DNA from: Prevotella herbatica | Lineage (GTDB): Bacteria; Bacteroidota; Bacteroidia; Bacteroidales; Bacteroidaceae | Assembly: GCF_017347605.1 (NCBI RefSeq) | Contig: NZ_AP024484.1 | Coordinates: 1,641,501-1,705,500 of the forward strand | DNA: 64,000 nt | Direction: 5' to 3' | In this document: piece by piece, positions 1 to 11,673 of the stretch | Layout: every line of letters starts with the position of its first letter | Numbering within the stretch: the stretch's first letter is position 1 | Position numbers and translations under genes: made by a program | Notes under the pieces: model-generated | Databases searched by the model: none | Seen by the model: the letters and a program-made list of their open reading frames with translations, nothing else | Told to the model about the DNA's origin: nothing

Positions 1-1172
1 CATCGTACCACCAAAGCCTGTTCCACCAGAAATGATGTCATAGCTTGTGCAGCCATAAAGGGCTATGTTTTTTCCTGTCTCTAATGGTAAAACATCGTTG
101 TTTTTTAGCAAGACCATGCCCTCGGTACCAATTCTTCGGTCGTCGGCAGAATGCTGTTTCAGGTCGGGTTCATTGGAATATGCGTAGTCGGCAAAGCTGT
201 GACTCTTGACTATGAATTGCAAAATGCGCTTTACATTGCGGTCTAATACGGTCATTGGCAGCTTTCCGTTCGTCACATTAACCAGCAGTTCCTTATACTG
301 ACTGTCCTGTCCGGGTTGCAACATATCGTTGCCTGCTAACATTGAAGCTGTAGCACTCTTACCTGCATTCCAGTCGGATACCACCAATCCCTTAAATCCC
401 CACTCGTTGCGGAGTATGGTTTCAGTAAGTGAAGGGTCTTCACATGTAGGCTTCCCATTAATACTGTTGTAGGCAGTCATGACAGTCCATGGATTGCCAA
501 TCTTAGTGGCTAATTCGAAGCCACGCAAGTAAAGTTCGCGTAAGGCACGTTGACTGACACGGCTGTCGTTGGCATTGCGGTTGGTTTCCTGATTGTTGGC
601 AGCAAAATGCTTGATGCAGGCTGCCGTGCCCTCGCTTTGGATCCCCGAAATATAATAGGCTGCAATTGTGCCCGAAAGATAGGGGTCTTCGGAATAATAT
701 TCGTGGTTACGACCACAGAGAGCATTACGCATGAGGTTCATGCTCGGTGCAAGAATCCAGTCGAGTCCATATTCTCGGGTCTCGTTCCCGATGCCTTTCC
801 CGACGAGATAGGCTGCTTGTTTGTCCCAAGTTGAGGCCAGAGTGATGCTTGTCATATAGTCAGTACAGAAGTAATCGCGGCTATCATAGTCGCGATGGGC
901 ATTCATCCGGAGTCCTTGATTGCTGTCAGCACAGTAGGTAGATGGTATGCCCAAGCGGGGAATAGCGTAGGTACTTCCTGCCGTACCAGGAAACTTCACC
1001 TCGGTTCCATAGCCCATCCCGCAGCCTAAAACAAGGTGGCATTTTTCTTCAACGGTCATGGCATTTACCACTTCGTTGATATTCCCAGGCTGCAAACGTG
1101 GCTGTGCAGAGACGGTGAAGCCATGGCAGCAACAAACCGCCATAGCTATTATTAAGATATGATTTCTTTTCA

Positions 1173-1173
<1 letters not shown>
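1..1173 (-). CDS. Glycoside hydrolase family 3 (beta-glucosidase/beta-xylosidase type), 3' end outside window
   Basis: The N-terminal 391 codons of a GH3 enzyme, running off the left edge without a stop. GH3 enzymes release terminal beta-linked glucose or xylose from oligosaccharides in the periplasm. Residues 1 to about 24 form a signal peptide ending in VSAQ. The TIM-barrel domain shows KHFAANNQE near residue 190 and GLVVSDWNAG, in which Asp about 267 matches the GH3 catalytic nucleophile. Only the start of the second (alpha/beta sandwich) domain is in the window. The ATG overlaps the esterase stop by one base (TAATG), so the two are translationally coupled. Glucosidase versus xylosidase cannot be decided from this fragment; the esterase neighbour makes a hemicellulose role likely (inference). 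Confidence 0.93.
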
Positions 1174-2613
<1,440 letters not shown>

Positions 2614-4182
2614 TTACTTCCAACCTTCATTCTGTGAAATATTCGGGTTGAGTTCTGTTTCCTTCAAAGGTATAGGGAGAAGCTTGTTGCGCTCTTGATA
2701 GCCGTAAGTGTCGTTCTTGTAGTTCCATTGTATGCCATTTGCCGTGAGCGAAGGAATCTGTTCTCCCTGCTTGCCCAGTGCTTCCTTGGCATCGCCCCAG
2801 CGTACGAGGTCCTGATAGCGTACGCTCTCCATACACAGTTCAAGGCGTTTTTCGTTCTTGATAGTCAGAAGGGTAACGGTAGATAGCGGAGTCAGCTTGG
2901 CACGCTTACGGATTTGATTGACATAGTCTAGGGCTTTAGACTGATTTCCGGCCTGAAGATTGGCCTCGGCAGCCATGAGCAGTACCTCGGCATAGCGCAT
3001 GACGCGCATGTCTGAATATTGAAGGGCCTGAAAATAAGGTGCGTCCATGATGCAATCAGCCTTTAGCGGACGAGTTTTCCACATGAAGTAGCCTTCGTTT
3101 CCATAGAGATAGGCACCTGGCATGATGCTGATACCATAGGCTTTCATCTGGTCATAGGTGCGTAGGGTGCTGTTGAGACGGTATCCGTCCTTGCCCTCTT
3201 CAACCACGAATGCGTCGTAAAGACTCTTGCGTGGGTTCATGAAGCCGTATGTTCCGGTGGCGATTTCGGTTGAGGCTTGTCCGCTGTAAAGCAATTTGTC
3301 GGTGCGCCAGCCCTGCATCAGGTAAAGCATAGTCATCTGATTCCATGCCTGTTCAGAGTCGTTGCGGAGTTGTGCTTCAAGTATATTTTCGCAGCAGTTG
3401 TTGTTGATTGCATGGAGCAGTTGGTCGTATTCCCCAGTATAGAGGGCATATTTGCCCGATTGAATGACTTTTTCGAACATCTGTGCAGCCTCAGAATACT
3501 TACTTTCGAACAGATAGGTTTTGCCCAAATAGGCTTCGGCGGTCTCTTCGGTGATGCGGATTCCTGTTTCGCGGTCGTTGACATCTTTCTTTGATGGCAG
3601 CACTCCGGCGTTGATAGCTTTCTTTAAGTCATTCTCAACGTTCGTCCAAAGGATTTCCTGATTAGAGTTGCCTGGGCGGTATTCATTTGGTTGCAGTAGA
3701 TGGTCTACTACCGGCGCTGTGCCCCAGAGTGTGACCAGTTCAAAGTTAGCCCATGCACGGAAGAAATATGCTTCAGCAATGTCGCGCTTCATATTATCGG
3801 TGTTGGGGGACACTTGGTCAATAATTAGGTTGGCTTTATAGATGATACCATAGAGGTTTGTGTATTCAGTCTGCACCATACTGTGATCGGTGCCAAAGGT
3901 ATATTCATTGAGTTTCTCCATTTCGGCATTGTCTCCGCGTGATCCTCCTCCGCACCATACGTCGTCAGACAGTAGGTTTTTAAGGAAAAACCAGTTGTAG
4001 TAGTTACTTCGGAAACTGACATAGAGCGATGTAAGGGCCTGATCAGCCTCCTCATCTGTCTTGTAGAATGCTTCCTGACCGCCCATGTTGCCATGCTTAG
4101 CAATGTCGAGTCTATCTTCACAGCTTGTCATGCCCAGTCCTAAGCTGGCTATGATCAAAAGGGAAATATATGATTTTTTCAT
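2614..4182 (-). CDS. SusD/RagB-family glycan-binding outer-membrane lipoprotein
   Basis: A 522-residue SusD-like protein, the surface lipoprotein that closes over the partner SusC barrel and captures oligosaccharides. The N-terminus is a lipoprotein signal with lipobox GMTSC (acylated Cys21). The body has typical SusD features: helical TPR-like segments (YFFRAWANFELVTLWG, ETAEAYLGKTYLFE), late RYAEVLLMAAEANLQAG, a following YVNQIRKRA and RLELCMESVRYQDLVRWG near the C-terminus. Length and order agree with the RagB/SusD family. It lies 26 bases downstream of susC, as expected for the co-transcribed pair. The bound glycan is unknown. Confidence 0.97.
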   Translation of the reverse strand: MKKSYISLLIIASLGLGMTSCEDRLDIAKHGNMGGQEAFYKTDEEADQALTSLYVSFRSNYYNWFFLKNLLSDDVWCGGGSRGDNAEMEKLNEYTFGTDHSMVQTEYTNLYGIIYKANLIIDQVSPNTDNMKRDIAEAYFFRAWANFELVTLWGTAPVVDHLLQPNEYRPGNSNQEILWTNVENDLKKAINAGVLPSKKDVNDRETGIRITEETAEAYLGKTYLFESKYSEAAQMFEKVIQSGKYALYTGEYDQLLHAINNNCCENILEAQLRNDSEQAWNQMTMLYLMQGWRTDKLLYSGQASTEIATGTYGFMNPRKSLYDAFVVEEGKDGYRLNSTLRTYDQMKAYGISIMPGAYLYGNEGYFMWKTRPLKADCIMDAPYFQALQYSDMRVMRYAEVLLMAAEANLQAGNQSKALDYVNQIRKRAKLTPLSTVTLLTIKNEKRLELCMESVRYQDLVRWGDAKEALGKQGEQIPSLTANGIQWNYKNDTYGYQERNKLLPIPLKETELNPNISQNEGWK

Positions 4183-4208
4183 AAGTATTCGTTATTTGTT
4201 GGGGTTAG

Positions 4209-7200
4209 TTAAAAGTCTATGTTGAAGCCTAAGACAAACTTCTTTGACATAGGGTAGGTACCCTTATCAATGCCCATGCCTGATGTTGCATTAGCAGAAG
4301 CCTCTGGGTCGAATCCTTTATACTTGGTAAAGGTGAAGAAGTCGTCAAGAGATAGGTAAACACGTGCATTGCTGACAGCAATCTTGCTTATCCATTTCTT
4401 AGGTAATGTCAAGCCTAACTGGATTTGTTTAATCTTGAAATAGGACCCATCAAAGACCATTGCGCTTGAGCAGGCATACTTGTCCATATTGGCAGCACCG
4501 GCACGTGGCTGGGTGGCTTTAGTGTGGTTAACTGTCCATCTGTCAGTATAGAATAGTTCTTTCTGCTTGTTGCTGGCTGCATAGTCAGGGCGGTTGATGC
4601 AGTTGAATATGTCGTTGCCCTGTGAACCTGTACCGAATATGGTGAGGTCAAAGCCTTTATAGGCTGCCGTAATAGTCAAACCATACGTAAAATTAGGGAT
4701 AGCGTCGCCGATATAAGTGAGGTCTCCATCGCTGATGTTTCCGCTCTTGTCAAGATCTGCAAAGGTTGGATTACCTGTTTTTGGGTCGATTCCTGCGAAT
4801 TTATAGCCACGGAAGTAGTAGACAGGATAGTTCTGCTCAAAGTAGGTTACGGTGTATGTGTGGAAAGTAGAACCGGCAAGGCGGGTAATAGAAGGATCAA
4901 TATAGGTCACTTTATTGCTTATAGTAGCAAGGTTTGCACGGATTCCATAGCTGAAGTCCTTGATGTGGTCACGCCATCCGAGTTCAAATTCAAAACCTTT
5001 GTTGGACACGTTTCCTGCATTGATTGGTGATGTGTTACCGCCAATCTCAAGAGATGGGGTGGTGTTCCAAATCAGAAGGTCTTTGGTCTTTTTGTTAAAA
5101 TAGTCCATGCTGAAGTTCAGTCGACTGTTGAAGGCATAGGCATCAATACCAATGTCGGTCTGTTCTGAAGTCTCCCATTTAAGGTTATCATTACCCATTG
5201 TTGATGGACTGACCCCGCGTAGGTAATTGATTCCACTGGTGAAAGGATAAAGTCCTGACTGAGTCATATCTGTACTGTAGGAATATCCGCTTAAAGCTGA
5301 AAGACTACCGTTCTGTCCCCAGCTAGCACGCAACTTCAAACTGTTGATGGTGTTGCGCAAAGGGGTAAAGAATTTTTCCTCAGATACCGTCCAACCTAAT
5401 GATGCTGCAGGGAAATACCCCCAACGGGTATTCTTGGGAAGCAGGGCAAGGTCGGCTGCATCGGCACGCAGAGAGAACTGTGCATAGTATTTGCCTGCAT
5501 AGTCATAGCTCAAACGTCCAAAGTAAGAGAGTTTTGCTGTGCGGGTCTTTTCGCCGGCAACACTCTTAACGGCTGAAGCTGATGCGAAATTAAGATAATA
5601 GAAGAGAGGGTCGTTTTTGAGCAGTGCATCTTCACCGTTTGCGTTGAGTCCTCCCTGAACATAGTCATAGGTTGATTCCTGATATGACATGCCGACCATG
5701 GTGTTAATATTGTGTTTGCCTAAACTCATTAGATAGTTGGCAAAGTTTTCCCATTGATAATAGATCGAGGTTGAACTTTGGCTGCTTTGGCTTACGTAAT
5801 CTCTGCTCTGCACACCATTGCCATAAAACGGTAGGCTAGTTGTGCTGCTGCGGGTTCCAGCAAGGCGATAACCAAAGCGTGACGTAAAGGTAAAGCCTTT
5901 AATAGGAGTGAAGTCTGCATAAATAGAGCCATTGATGTTGAAGCCACTGTTCCTTGCCAAATTGTTATCACGCATGATCATTGGGTGATATTGCTCGCCT
6001 GCATAGAAGTTGGAAATACCGTAATAGTTGCCATTGGCATCGGTAAGGAGATGCTTTTTGTTGTTCAAAGCATTCTGCACGTGGAAAGGGAGTGTGCCGT
6101 TGGCATAGGTGTCTGGTGTCAACGGGTCAAGCATCAACACGGAAGTGAGCAGAGAACCGTATTCGCTATTACTTGAAACCTGGCGTACATTGTATTTTTC
6201 AGTCTGGTTGGTTGTACCCACCTTGAGCCAACTTTTAATCTTATATTCAGAGTTGATGGTAGCGGTGAGACGCTGATAGGTATCAGCATCACCTTTGACG
6301 ATACCGTCGTTGTTAAGATAAGAGAGTGACAGATAATAGTTGCCACGGTCATTTCCGCCGCTGAAACCAAGGTTGTGTTTCGTCATTTTGCTATCTTCAA
6401 AAGCCACATCTGTCCATTTAGTGTCGGTCTTTCCGTCCCAGTTAGCTGACAGGTAGTCTTTGGTAAAGGTGTTACCCTCGGTCATATACTGGATATACTC
6501 CTCTGCATTGAGCATTTTGGGAACGCGGGCGAGTGACTGTCCTGTGTATTGGAAACTGTAACTGATGTGACCTTCGCCCGCTTTTCCTTTCTTGGTAGTG
6601 ATCAAAACAACACCATTTCCGGCTTCTGCACCGTAGATGGCAGCACTGGCAGCGTCTTTCAGAATTTCCATAGAGGCAATGTCATTCGGGTCAATGCCGC
6701 TGATGTCGCTCATTCGGATACCGTCTACAACGTAAAGAGGCTCTGAACTTACATTTGAAGAGAAGCCACGAATGCGTACGGTAGGGCTTGATCCTGGGGC
6801 GGCAGAAGACGAAACAATCTGCACTCCGGCTGTCTTTCCCTGCAAGGCCTGCTTTGCATCGGTGATGGTTCGGTTTTCTATATCTTCGGCTTTCACTTGA
6901 GAAATAGCACCTGTTACCGAACTTTTTTTCTGAATACCATAACCGACAACGACTACATCATCAAGGATTTTAGAGTCTTCCTTAATGACGATCTTTAGAT
7001 TTTGTCCGGCCTTGACCTCTTGCGTGGCATAACCGATGTAAGAGATAACAAGCGTTGCGCCCTTGCGCGCTTTTAGTTTGAATACTCCGTCAAGATCGGT
7101 TACGGAACCGTTTGTCGTTCCTTTTTCGACAACGCTTACGCCAATCATTGGTTCTTGTGTGTCATCAACGACACGACCGGAAACATTCATGAGTTCCTGT

Positions 7201-7271
7201 GCCCATGTAGGCAGGCACATAATTGTCAAAAGAAATAAGGTTAGTAACCTGATAGATTTAACTTTTTCCAT
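4209..7271 (-). CDS. SusC/RagA-family TonB-linked outer-membrane transporter
   Basis: A 1020-residue TonB-dependent oligosaccharide importer. A signal peptide ends at PTWAQ (about residue 25). A carboxypeptidase-regulatory-like beta-sandwich spans about 30-105 (GRVVDDTQEPMIGVSV). Then follow the TonB-box-like DDVVVVGYG, the plug domain (VRIRGFSSNVSSEPLYVVDG) and the beta-barrel to the C-terminal phenylalanine (KKFVLGFNIDF), the usual outer-membrane targeting end. It pairs with the downstream susD and lies divergent to the hybrid regulator, the standard arrangement of a regulated utilisation locus. Transcription is probably induced by that regulator on binding an oligosaccharide (family knowledge). 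Confidence 0.98.
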   Translation of the reverse strand: MEKVKSIRLLTLFLLTIMCLPTWAQELMNVSGRVVDDTQEPMIGVSVVEKGTTNGSVTDLDGVFKLKARKGATLVISYIGYATQEVKAGQNLKIVIKEDSKILDDVVVVGYGIQKKSSVTGAISQVKAEDIENRTITDAKQALQGKTAGVQIVSSSAAPGSSPTVRIRGFSSNVSSEPLYVVDGIRMSDISGIDPNDIASMEILKDAASAAIYGAEAGNGVVLITTKKGKAGEGHISYSFQYTGQSLARVPKMLNAEEYIQYMTEGNTFTKDYLSANWDGKTDTKWTDVAFEDSKMTKHNLGFSGGNDRGNYYLSLSYLNNDGIVKGDADTYQRLTATINSEYKIKSWLKVGTTNQTEKYNVRQVSSNSEYGSLLTSVLMLDPLTPDTYANGTLPFHVQNALNNKKHLLTDANGNYYGISNFYAGEQYHPMIMRDNNLARNSGFNINGSIYADFTPIKGFTFTSRFGYRLAGTRSSTTSLPFYGNGVQSRDYVSQSSQSSTSIYYQWENFANYLMSLGKHNINTMVGMSYQESTYDYVQGGLNANGEDALLKNDPLFYYLNFASASAVKSVAGEKTRTAKLSYFGRLSYDYAGKYYAQFSLRADAADLALLPKNTRWGYFPAASLGWTVSEEKFFTPLRNTINSLKLRASWGQNGSLSALSGYSYSTDMTQSGLYPFTSGINYLRGVSPSTMGNDNLKWETSEQTDIGIDAYAFNSRLNFSMDYFNKKTKDLLIWNTTPSLEIGGNTSPINAGNVSNKGFEFELGWRDHIKDFSYGIRANLATISNKVTYIDPSITRLAGSTFHTYTVTYFEQNYPVYYFRGYKFAGIDPKTGNPTFADLDKSGNISDGDLTYIGDAIPNFTYGLTITAAYKGFDLTIFGTGSQGNDIFNCINRPDYAASNKQKELFYTDRWTVNHTKATQPRAGAANMDKYACSSAMVFDGSYFKIKQIQLGLTLPKKWISKIAVSNARVYLSLDDFFTFTKYKGFDPEASANATSGMGIDKGTYPMSKKFVLGFNIDF

Positions 7272-7298
7272 GTTAGTAGTATTAAATTGTTACGGTTG

Positions 7299-7306
7299 CA
7301 AAGATA
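7299..7306 (-). promoter_or_regulatory. Putative -7 box of the susC operon
   Basis: TATCTTTG on the minus strand, 28 bases upstream of the susC start. It fits the Bacteroidetes -7 consensus TAnnTTTG; no TTTG is found at -33, which would suit an activator-dependent promoter. Confidence 0.5.
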
Positions 7307-7422
7307 TAACACAATTTTGATAGTGGCTTTTTCTATTATTCTTTTGTTTTTCACTTTTGTTCAAATGCGATTTCCCTCATGTTCAAATGTTTACATATTT
7401 GTTCAAAAATATCAGTGAATCC

Positions 7423-7453
7423 TTTGTATGTGAAGGCTTTATTTGTATATTTG
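7423..7453 (+). promoter_or_regulatory. Consensus Bacteroidetes promoter of the hybrid regulator
   Basis: TTTG (7423-7426), a 19-base spacer and TATATTTG (7446-7453). This exact match to TTTG-N19-TAnnTTTG places the transcript start near 7460 and decides the start codon of the regulator at 7475. Confidence 0.85.
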
Positions 7454-7474
7454 TGCCGGCTAAAAACAGTTAAC

Positions 7475-10400
7475 ATGAAGACACTTAAATCTAAGACCAT
7501 TCAATCTTTTGTAGGAATCGGCATTGCATTGCTTCTTTTTTCGTGTGGAAAAAACAAGGAGAAAACAGCACTAGTTGATGAAGACCATGCTATGGTTGTT
7601 GCCGATGAAATATCCAATCACAATATCAAAGCGTTTGCAGAAGATGCTTATGGGCATATCTGGATAGCTACTTTTCGTGGTTTGAATAAGTTTGACGGCA
7701 ACAAATATTATCAATATTTTTGCACTGATGACTCACTTGGACTGCCTGATAATAACGTTTCGGGCGTGGCAAAAGATAAGAATAACCGCCTTTGGGTATC
7801 AACAGTGAATGGTATTTGCCGTTATACGGACCGCAATACCTTTGAGCGTATTCCTATGGACGACGATAATCGGAACATTGTGCAATTGCTCGTGACGCCG
7901 CAAAATCGTATCTTTATCTATAACATTGGTAGCCTCTTGGAATATGACGGACAAAAGAATCGCTTTGTTAAGCGACTCTCTCATCTAGATCCTCATAAAA
8001 ATTTCATGGGTAGTATCCATGTAGACAAATATGAAAATATATGGGTAGCTAATTTGAACAGCCTTCGATGCTTTGATCACCAGACGCTCAAAATGACCGA
8101 TTCAATAGCTTTCCCTAAAGGATTTTACCCTTTATATACCTATCTTCAGGATGGTAAATATTTCTGGTTGTGTGCAGGTAATGGTATAATGCTTTATAAC
8201 ACAAAAACTAAAACCTTTGAACATATTTCCTCAGCCATTGCTTCAAATCCTGTATTCAGTCACGATCAAGTTTACTGCATTCATCCTTATAATAAGGGCG
8301 GTCTGTTAATCAGTACGGCGCAGAATGGCCTTTTTTATTATGATAGCAAAGCTAAAATGCTGACGGCTCAGGGACATCCCGGTTTCCCTTTTGATGAACC
8401 GAGCTTTAAGGTGACGCATCTTTTCAAAGATTCTCGCAACAATCTCTGGATGGGTTCCTCTGATCAGGGGTACAGTGTGAACTATCAGTACAACAAATGT
8501 TTCAATGCCAACCACTTCTTGGTTCAGGCTGTGGGACATCAGTCGGTACTGGCTCTGGCGGCAGATCGTGGTGGAAATTTATTTATTTCAACGAAAATGC
8601 GTGGGTTGATGGTATATAACATGCAGAATAGAATGCTGAAGCCCTTGACCTTAGCCGGACTTGATACACACGATAGACGTAGTGAAATAGGGAGCTTGCT
8701 TGTTGATAGCTGTGGAAAACTGTGGTTAGGAAATGGCTTGGAGGTTATTCGAATGCACTATGACGGCAGTAGGTTGGTGATAGAGAAACGCTATCAAGTT
8801 CCTTTTGTGATGTCGCTGATGCAGGGAAGTCATAGAATTGTCTGGGCAACCACTGCATCTAATAAGATTTATGCCTTTATGCCCGATGGTGTGCTGAAGC
8901 CCTGCACACTCTATCCAGCTACGTTTATCTTCATGCCTTGTGCCCTTCAGCTTCGAAACGACCGTGTCCTGACTGCGGCCTTCGGGCAAGAACTCGTGGA
9001 AGTGAACCCCTTGTCAATGGAAGCCCGTAAATGGAATGTGAATCTACTGGATTGGAAACGCTGCCTACCTCGTTCCTCTTTTATACCCACCGACCTTTAT
9101 GAAGACCCAAAAGGCAATGTTTATGTGGGTACCGTCACTAACGGATTAATGCGCATTAGTCCCGACCATCAATATGCCAAGCGCATTGATGGACTCTCAT
9201 GTAAGGATATTTCGGCGATCGAAGCCGACCGGAAAGGTAATATTTGGGTAAGCACTATGAACGGACTCAATAAGATAGATGCCCTCACGGGTGCCATTAC
9301 GTCCTATTATGCTACCGATGGAATCGGTGGGAATCAGTTCAACGACCGTGCTGCATGTCTCTTGCCCAATGGACGAATGGTGTTTGGTGGTACGCATGGA
9401 CTCACGATTTTCAGTCCCGAAAAGGTGTATGCACGTCAGAGTGTACCTTTGGTCTTCGAGATACTGAAGGTACACAACGAGGTTATCTCACCCGAAACCG
9501 ACGACTGTATCGCCCGAAATCTGGAAGACAAGCCTAAGATTCATTTGCAGTATGACCAAAATAGTTTTAGTATTTCGTTTGCTGCTTTGGCTTATGGAGA
9601 TTACGAACGCGCCAGTTATTCCTATCGTTTGGAAGGTTTTGATGACTACTGGGTCGAGTCTGGTAACAGTCATGAAGCCTTTTATGCCAATCTTCCTGCA
9701 GGGCATTATACACTGAAAGTGAGGGCAAAGAGCAAGGGAAATGATGAATTCACGGCTGAAAATGAGATTGAAGTAATCGTGGCTTCAGCTCCTTGGAACA
9801 CGTGGTGGGCATGGATGCTCTATGTGTTGGCGGCATCGTTGGTGGCTTATCAGCTTTACAGACTGCGCCAACGCATCTTCCAAGAGCATGAAGCTGTGCG
9901 GAAAGCAGAGTTGGAAAAAGAACAGGAATGCCGTGTCAATAAAATGAACATGAGTTTTTTTGCCAATATCTCTCATGAGTTTCGAACACCATTGACTATG
10001 ATATCTGGACCAGTAGGTATGCTTTGTGATGACCGTAATATATCGAATGACAACAAAAAACTACTGCTGATTGTTCAGCGAAGTGTGGTGAGAATGTTGA
10101 AACTGGTCAATCAATTAATGGATTTCAACAAACTGGAGAATGACACACTGAAACTCAAAGTGAGACGTACCGACGTTGTCAACCAGTTGCTTCGCATCTG
10201 TGATATCTTTAAGGTTAATGCCGATGAAAAGGGTATTCTGCTACGACTCTATGGTCTTGAAGACTCATATTTGATGTGGCTTGATACCGATAAACTGGAG
10301 AAGATCATGAATAATCTGCTCTCGAACGCAATGAAATTTACGCCCAAAGGCGGCAAGATAGCTGTCAGTCTTGATGTTGCTGACGGCAATATGACCGTAA

Positions 10401-11482
10401 CGGTGGCTGATAGTGGCAGGGGTATTCCAAAAGATCAGATTGAAAATATCTTCAGACGCTATTATCAACTGAACAACCAGACCAAGGGGAAACTCAATTG
10501 GGGCACTGGAATCGGACTCTATTATGCTAGAAAACTCGCCGAACTGCACCATGGAACTCTCGTGGCTGGCAATAAACAAGATGAGACTGGGGCTGTGTTT
10601 ACATTGACTTTGCCGGTAGGAGAAGGAATTTACAGCGACGCAGAACGCGCATTGCCCGAGGATAAACAGACAGAGCTCTTTCCGATTCTTCCGCAAGAAG
10701 AACAGCTTATAGACACGGCTTCCCTGACTGATGGCAAGCCAACTATAATGGTTGTTGATGACGATACCGAGGTAGTGAACTATTTGCAGACGTTGCTTGT
10801 GCCTTATTATAATGTGGTTTATCGCTTTGATGCCGAGAGTGCATATAAAACTATTAGTGAAGATGAACCCAACCTGATACTGAGCGACGTCATCATGCCA
10901 GATAAAACGGGTTACGAACTTTGTAGGGAAATAAAAGAAAACCTACAGCTTTGCCACATTCCGCTAATCTTGGTTACGGCAAAAGCCACGGTCGAAAATC
11001 AAGTAGAAGGGCTTAATACTGGGGCTGATGCCTATATAACCAAACCGTTTGACCCTAAACTTCTACTGGCCATGATTCATTCGTTACTGGCGAACCGAGA
11101 GAAGGTGAGACAGTTGCTTATCAATTCTACACAAACCGATGAAATAGATGAAAAAGCTCTTTCTCCTCAGGATAAGAACTTCATGGACCAATTGTATCAG
11201 ATAATGGAAAATGAACTGTCGAATCCCGAACTCGACGTTGGGCACCTGACAGATATGCTGCATATCTCGCGCACCAAACTTTATTACAAGATGAAGGGGC
11301 TCACGGGGACCAATCCGAGCGTGTTCTTCAAAACGTACAAGTTGAACCGCGCCGCAGAACTCATTCGTGAGGGTTGCTATACCATGAGTGAGATTGCAGA
11401 CCGCACAGGTTTTAACACGCCGAGTCACTTTTCTACGAGTTTCAAAAAGCAGTTTGGAGTGTCGCCAAGTGAGTACAAATAA
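7475..11482 (+). CDS. Hybrid two-component system sensor/regulator (HTCS) of the polysaccharide locus
   Basis: A 1335-residue one-protein phosphorelay. The ATG at 7475 is chosen over an in-frame ATG at 7379 because a consensus promoter lies between them. The N-terminus has a hydrophobic stretch ending in LLLFSCG, a possible lipobox (Cys24). Repeated two-component propeller blades (DAYGHIWIATFRGLNKF, DRKGNIWVSTMNGLNKI) fill most of residues 50-680, then a Y_Y_Y domain and a membrane helix near 775-797. The cytoplasmic part has HisKA (NISHEFRTPLTM, His about 834), HATPase (NLLSNAMKFTPKGG, GTGIGLYYARK), a receiver (LILSDVIMPD, Asp about 1136) and a C-terminal AraC-type HTH. It senses oligosaccharides in the periplasm and activates the divergent susCD operon (family knowledge). 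Confidence 0.96.
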   Translation: MKTLKSKTIQSFVGIGIALLLFSCGKNKEKTALVDEDHAMVVADEISNHNIKAFAEDAYGHIWIATFRGLNKFDGNKYYQYFCTDDSLGLPDNNVSGVAKDKNNRLWVSTVNGICRYTDRNTFERIPMDDDNRNIVQLLVTPQNRIFIYNIGSLLEYDGQKNRFVKRLSHLDPHKNFMGSIHVDKYENIWVANLNSLRCFDHQTLKMTDSIAFPKGFYPLYTYLQDGKYFWLCAGNGIMLYNTKTKTFEHISSAIASNPVFSHDQVYCIHPYNKGGLLISTAQNGLFYYDSKAKMLTAQGHPGFPFDEPSFKVTHLFKDSRNNLWMGSSDQGYSVNYQYNKCFNANHFLVQAVGHQSVLALAADRGGNLFISTKMRGLMVYNMQNRMLKPLTLAGLDTHDRRSEIGSLLVDSCGKLWLGNGLEVIRMHYDGSRLVIEKRYQVPFVMSLMQGSHRIVWATTASNKIYAFMPDGVLKPCTLYPATFIFMPCALQLRNDRVLTAAFGQELVEVNPLSMEARKWNVNLLDWKRCLPRSSFIPTDLYEDPKGNVYVGTVTNGLMRISPDHQYAKRIDGLSCKDISAIEADRKGNIWVSTMNGLNKIDALTGAITSYYATDGIGGNQFNDRAACLLPNGRMVFGGTHGLTIFSPEKVYARQSVPLVFEILKVHNEVISPETDDCIARNLEDKPKIHLQYDQNSFSISFAALAYGDYERASYSYRLEGFDDYWVESGNSHEAFYANLPAGHYTLKVRAKSKGNDEFTAENEIEVIVASAPWNTWWAWMLYVLAASLVAYQLYRLRQRIFQEHEAVRKAELEKEQECRVNKMNMSFFANISHEFRTPLTMISGPVGMLCDDRNISNDNKKLLLIVQRSVVRMLKLVNQLMDFNKLENDTLKLKVRRTDVVNQLLRICDIFKVNADEKGILLRLYGLEDSYLMWLDTDKLEKIMNNLLSNAMKFTPKGGKIAVSLDVADGNMTVTVADSGRGIPKDQIENIFRRYYQLNNQTKGKLNWGTGIGLYYARKLAELHHGTLVAGNKQDETGAVFTLTLPVGEGIYSDAERALPEDKQTELFPILPQEEQLIDTASLTDGKPTIMVVDDDTEVVNYLQTLLVPYYNVVYRFDAESAYKTISEDEPNLILSDVIMPDKTGYELCREIKENLQLCHIPLILVTAKATVENQVEGLNTGADAYITKPFDPKLLLAMIHSLLANREKVRQLLINSTQTDEIDEKALSPQDKNFMDQLYQIMENELSNPELDVGHLTDMLHISRTKLYYKMKGLTGTNPSVFFKTYKLNRAAELIREGCYTMSEIADRTGFNTPSHFSTSFKKQFGVSPSEYK

Positions 11483-11602
11483 TGATCCGCTTGATATTGG
11501 ATTAGGGGTGGTTTGGATATTCTCTAAATACTGACCCTATTTGGAACTTCGGATAGATGAATTTCTAATACGCAAGTTATACAAGAGTAAGTGTGAAAAA
11601 AA

Positions 11603-11634
11603 AATCCTTTCCTCATGATGTGGAGGGAAGGATT
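11603..11634 (-). terminator. Rho-independent terminator of dusB
   Basis: A 12-bp stem (one G-T pair) between AATCCTTCCCTC and GAGGAAAGGATT, read on the minus strand, is followed by an uninterrupted T-run. It lies about 40 bases after the dusB stop. Confidence 0.85.
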
Positions 11635-11673
11635 ATGGGAATGTAGCCCTTGTCTTTAGGCAAGGAAGACGTC

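Noticed and set aside
7379..7474. Upstream start of the hybrid regulator
   Set aside because: A consensus promoter lies inside this segment; the peptide it would add has no match to a signal sequence.
10265..10696. 143-codon open frame on the minus strand
   Set aside because: Antisense to the HATPase region of the hybrid regulator; a by-product of its codon use.
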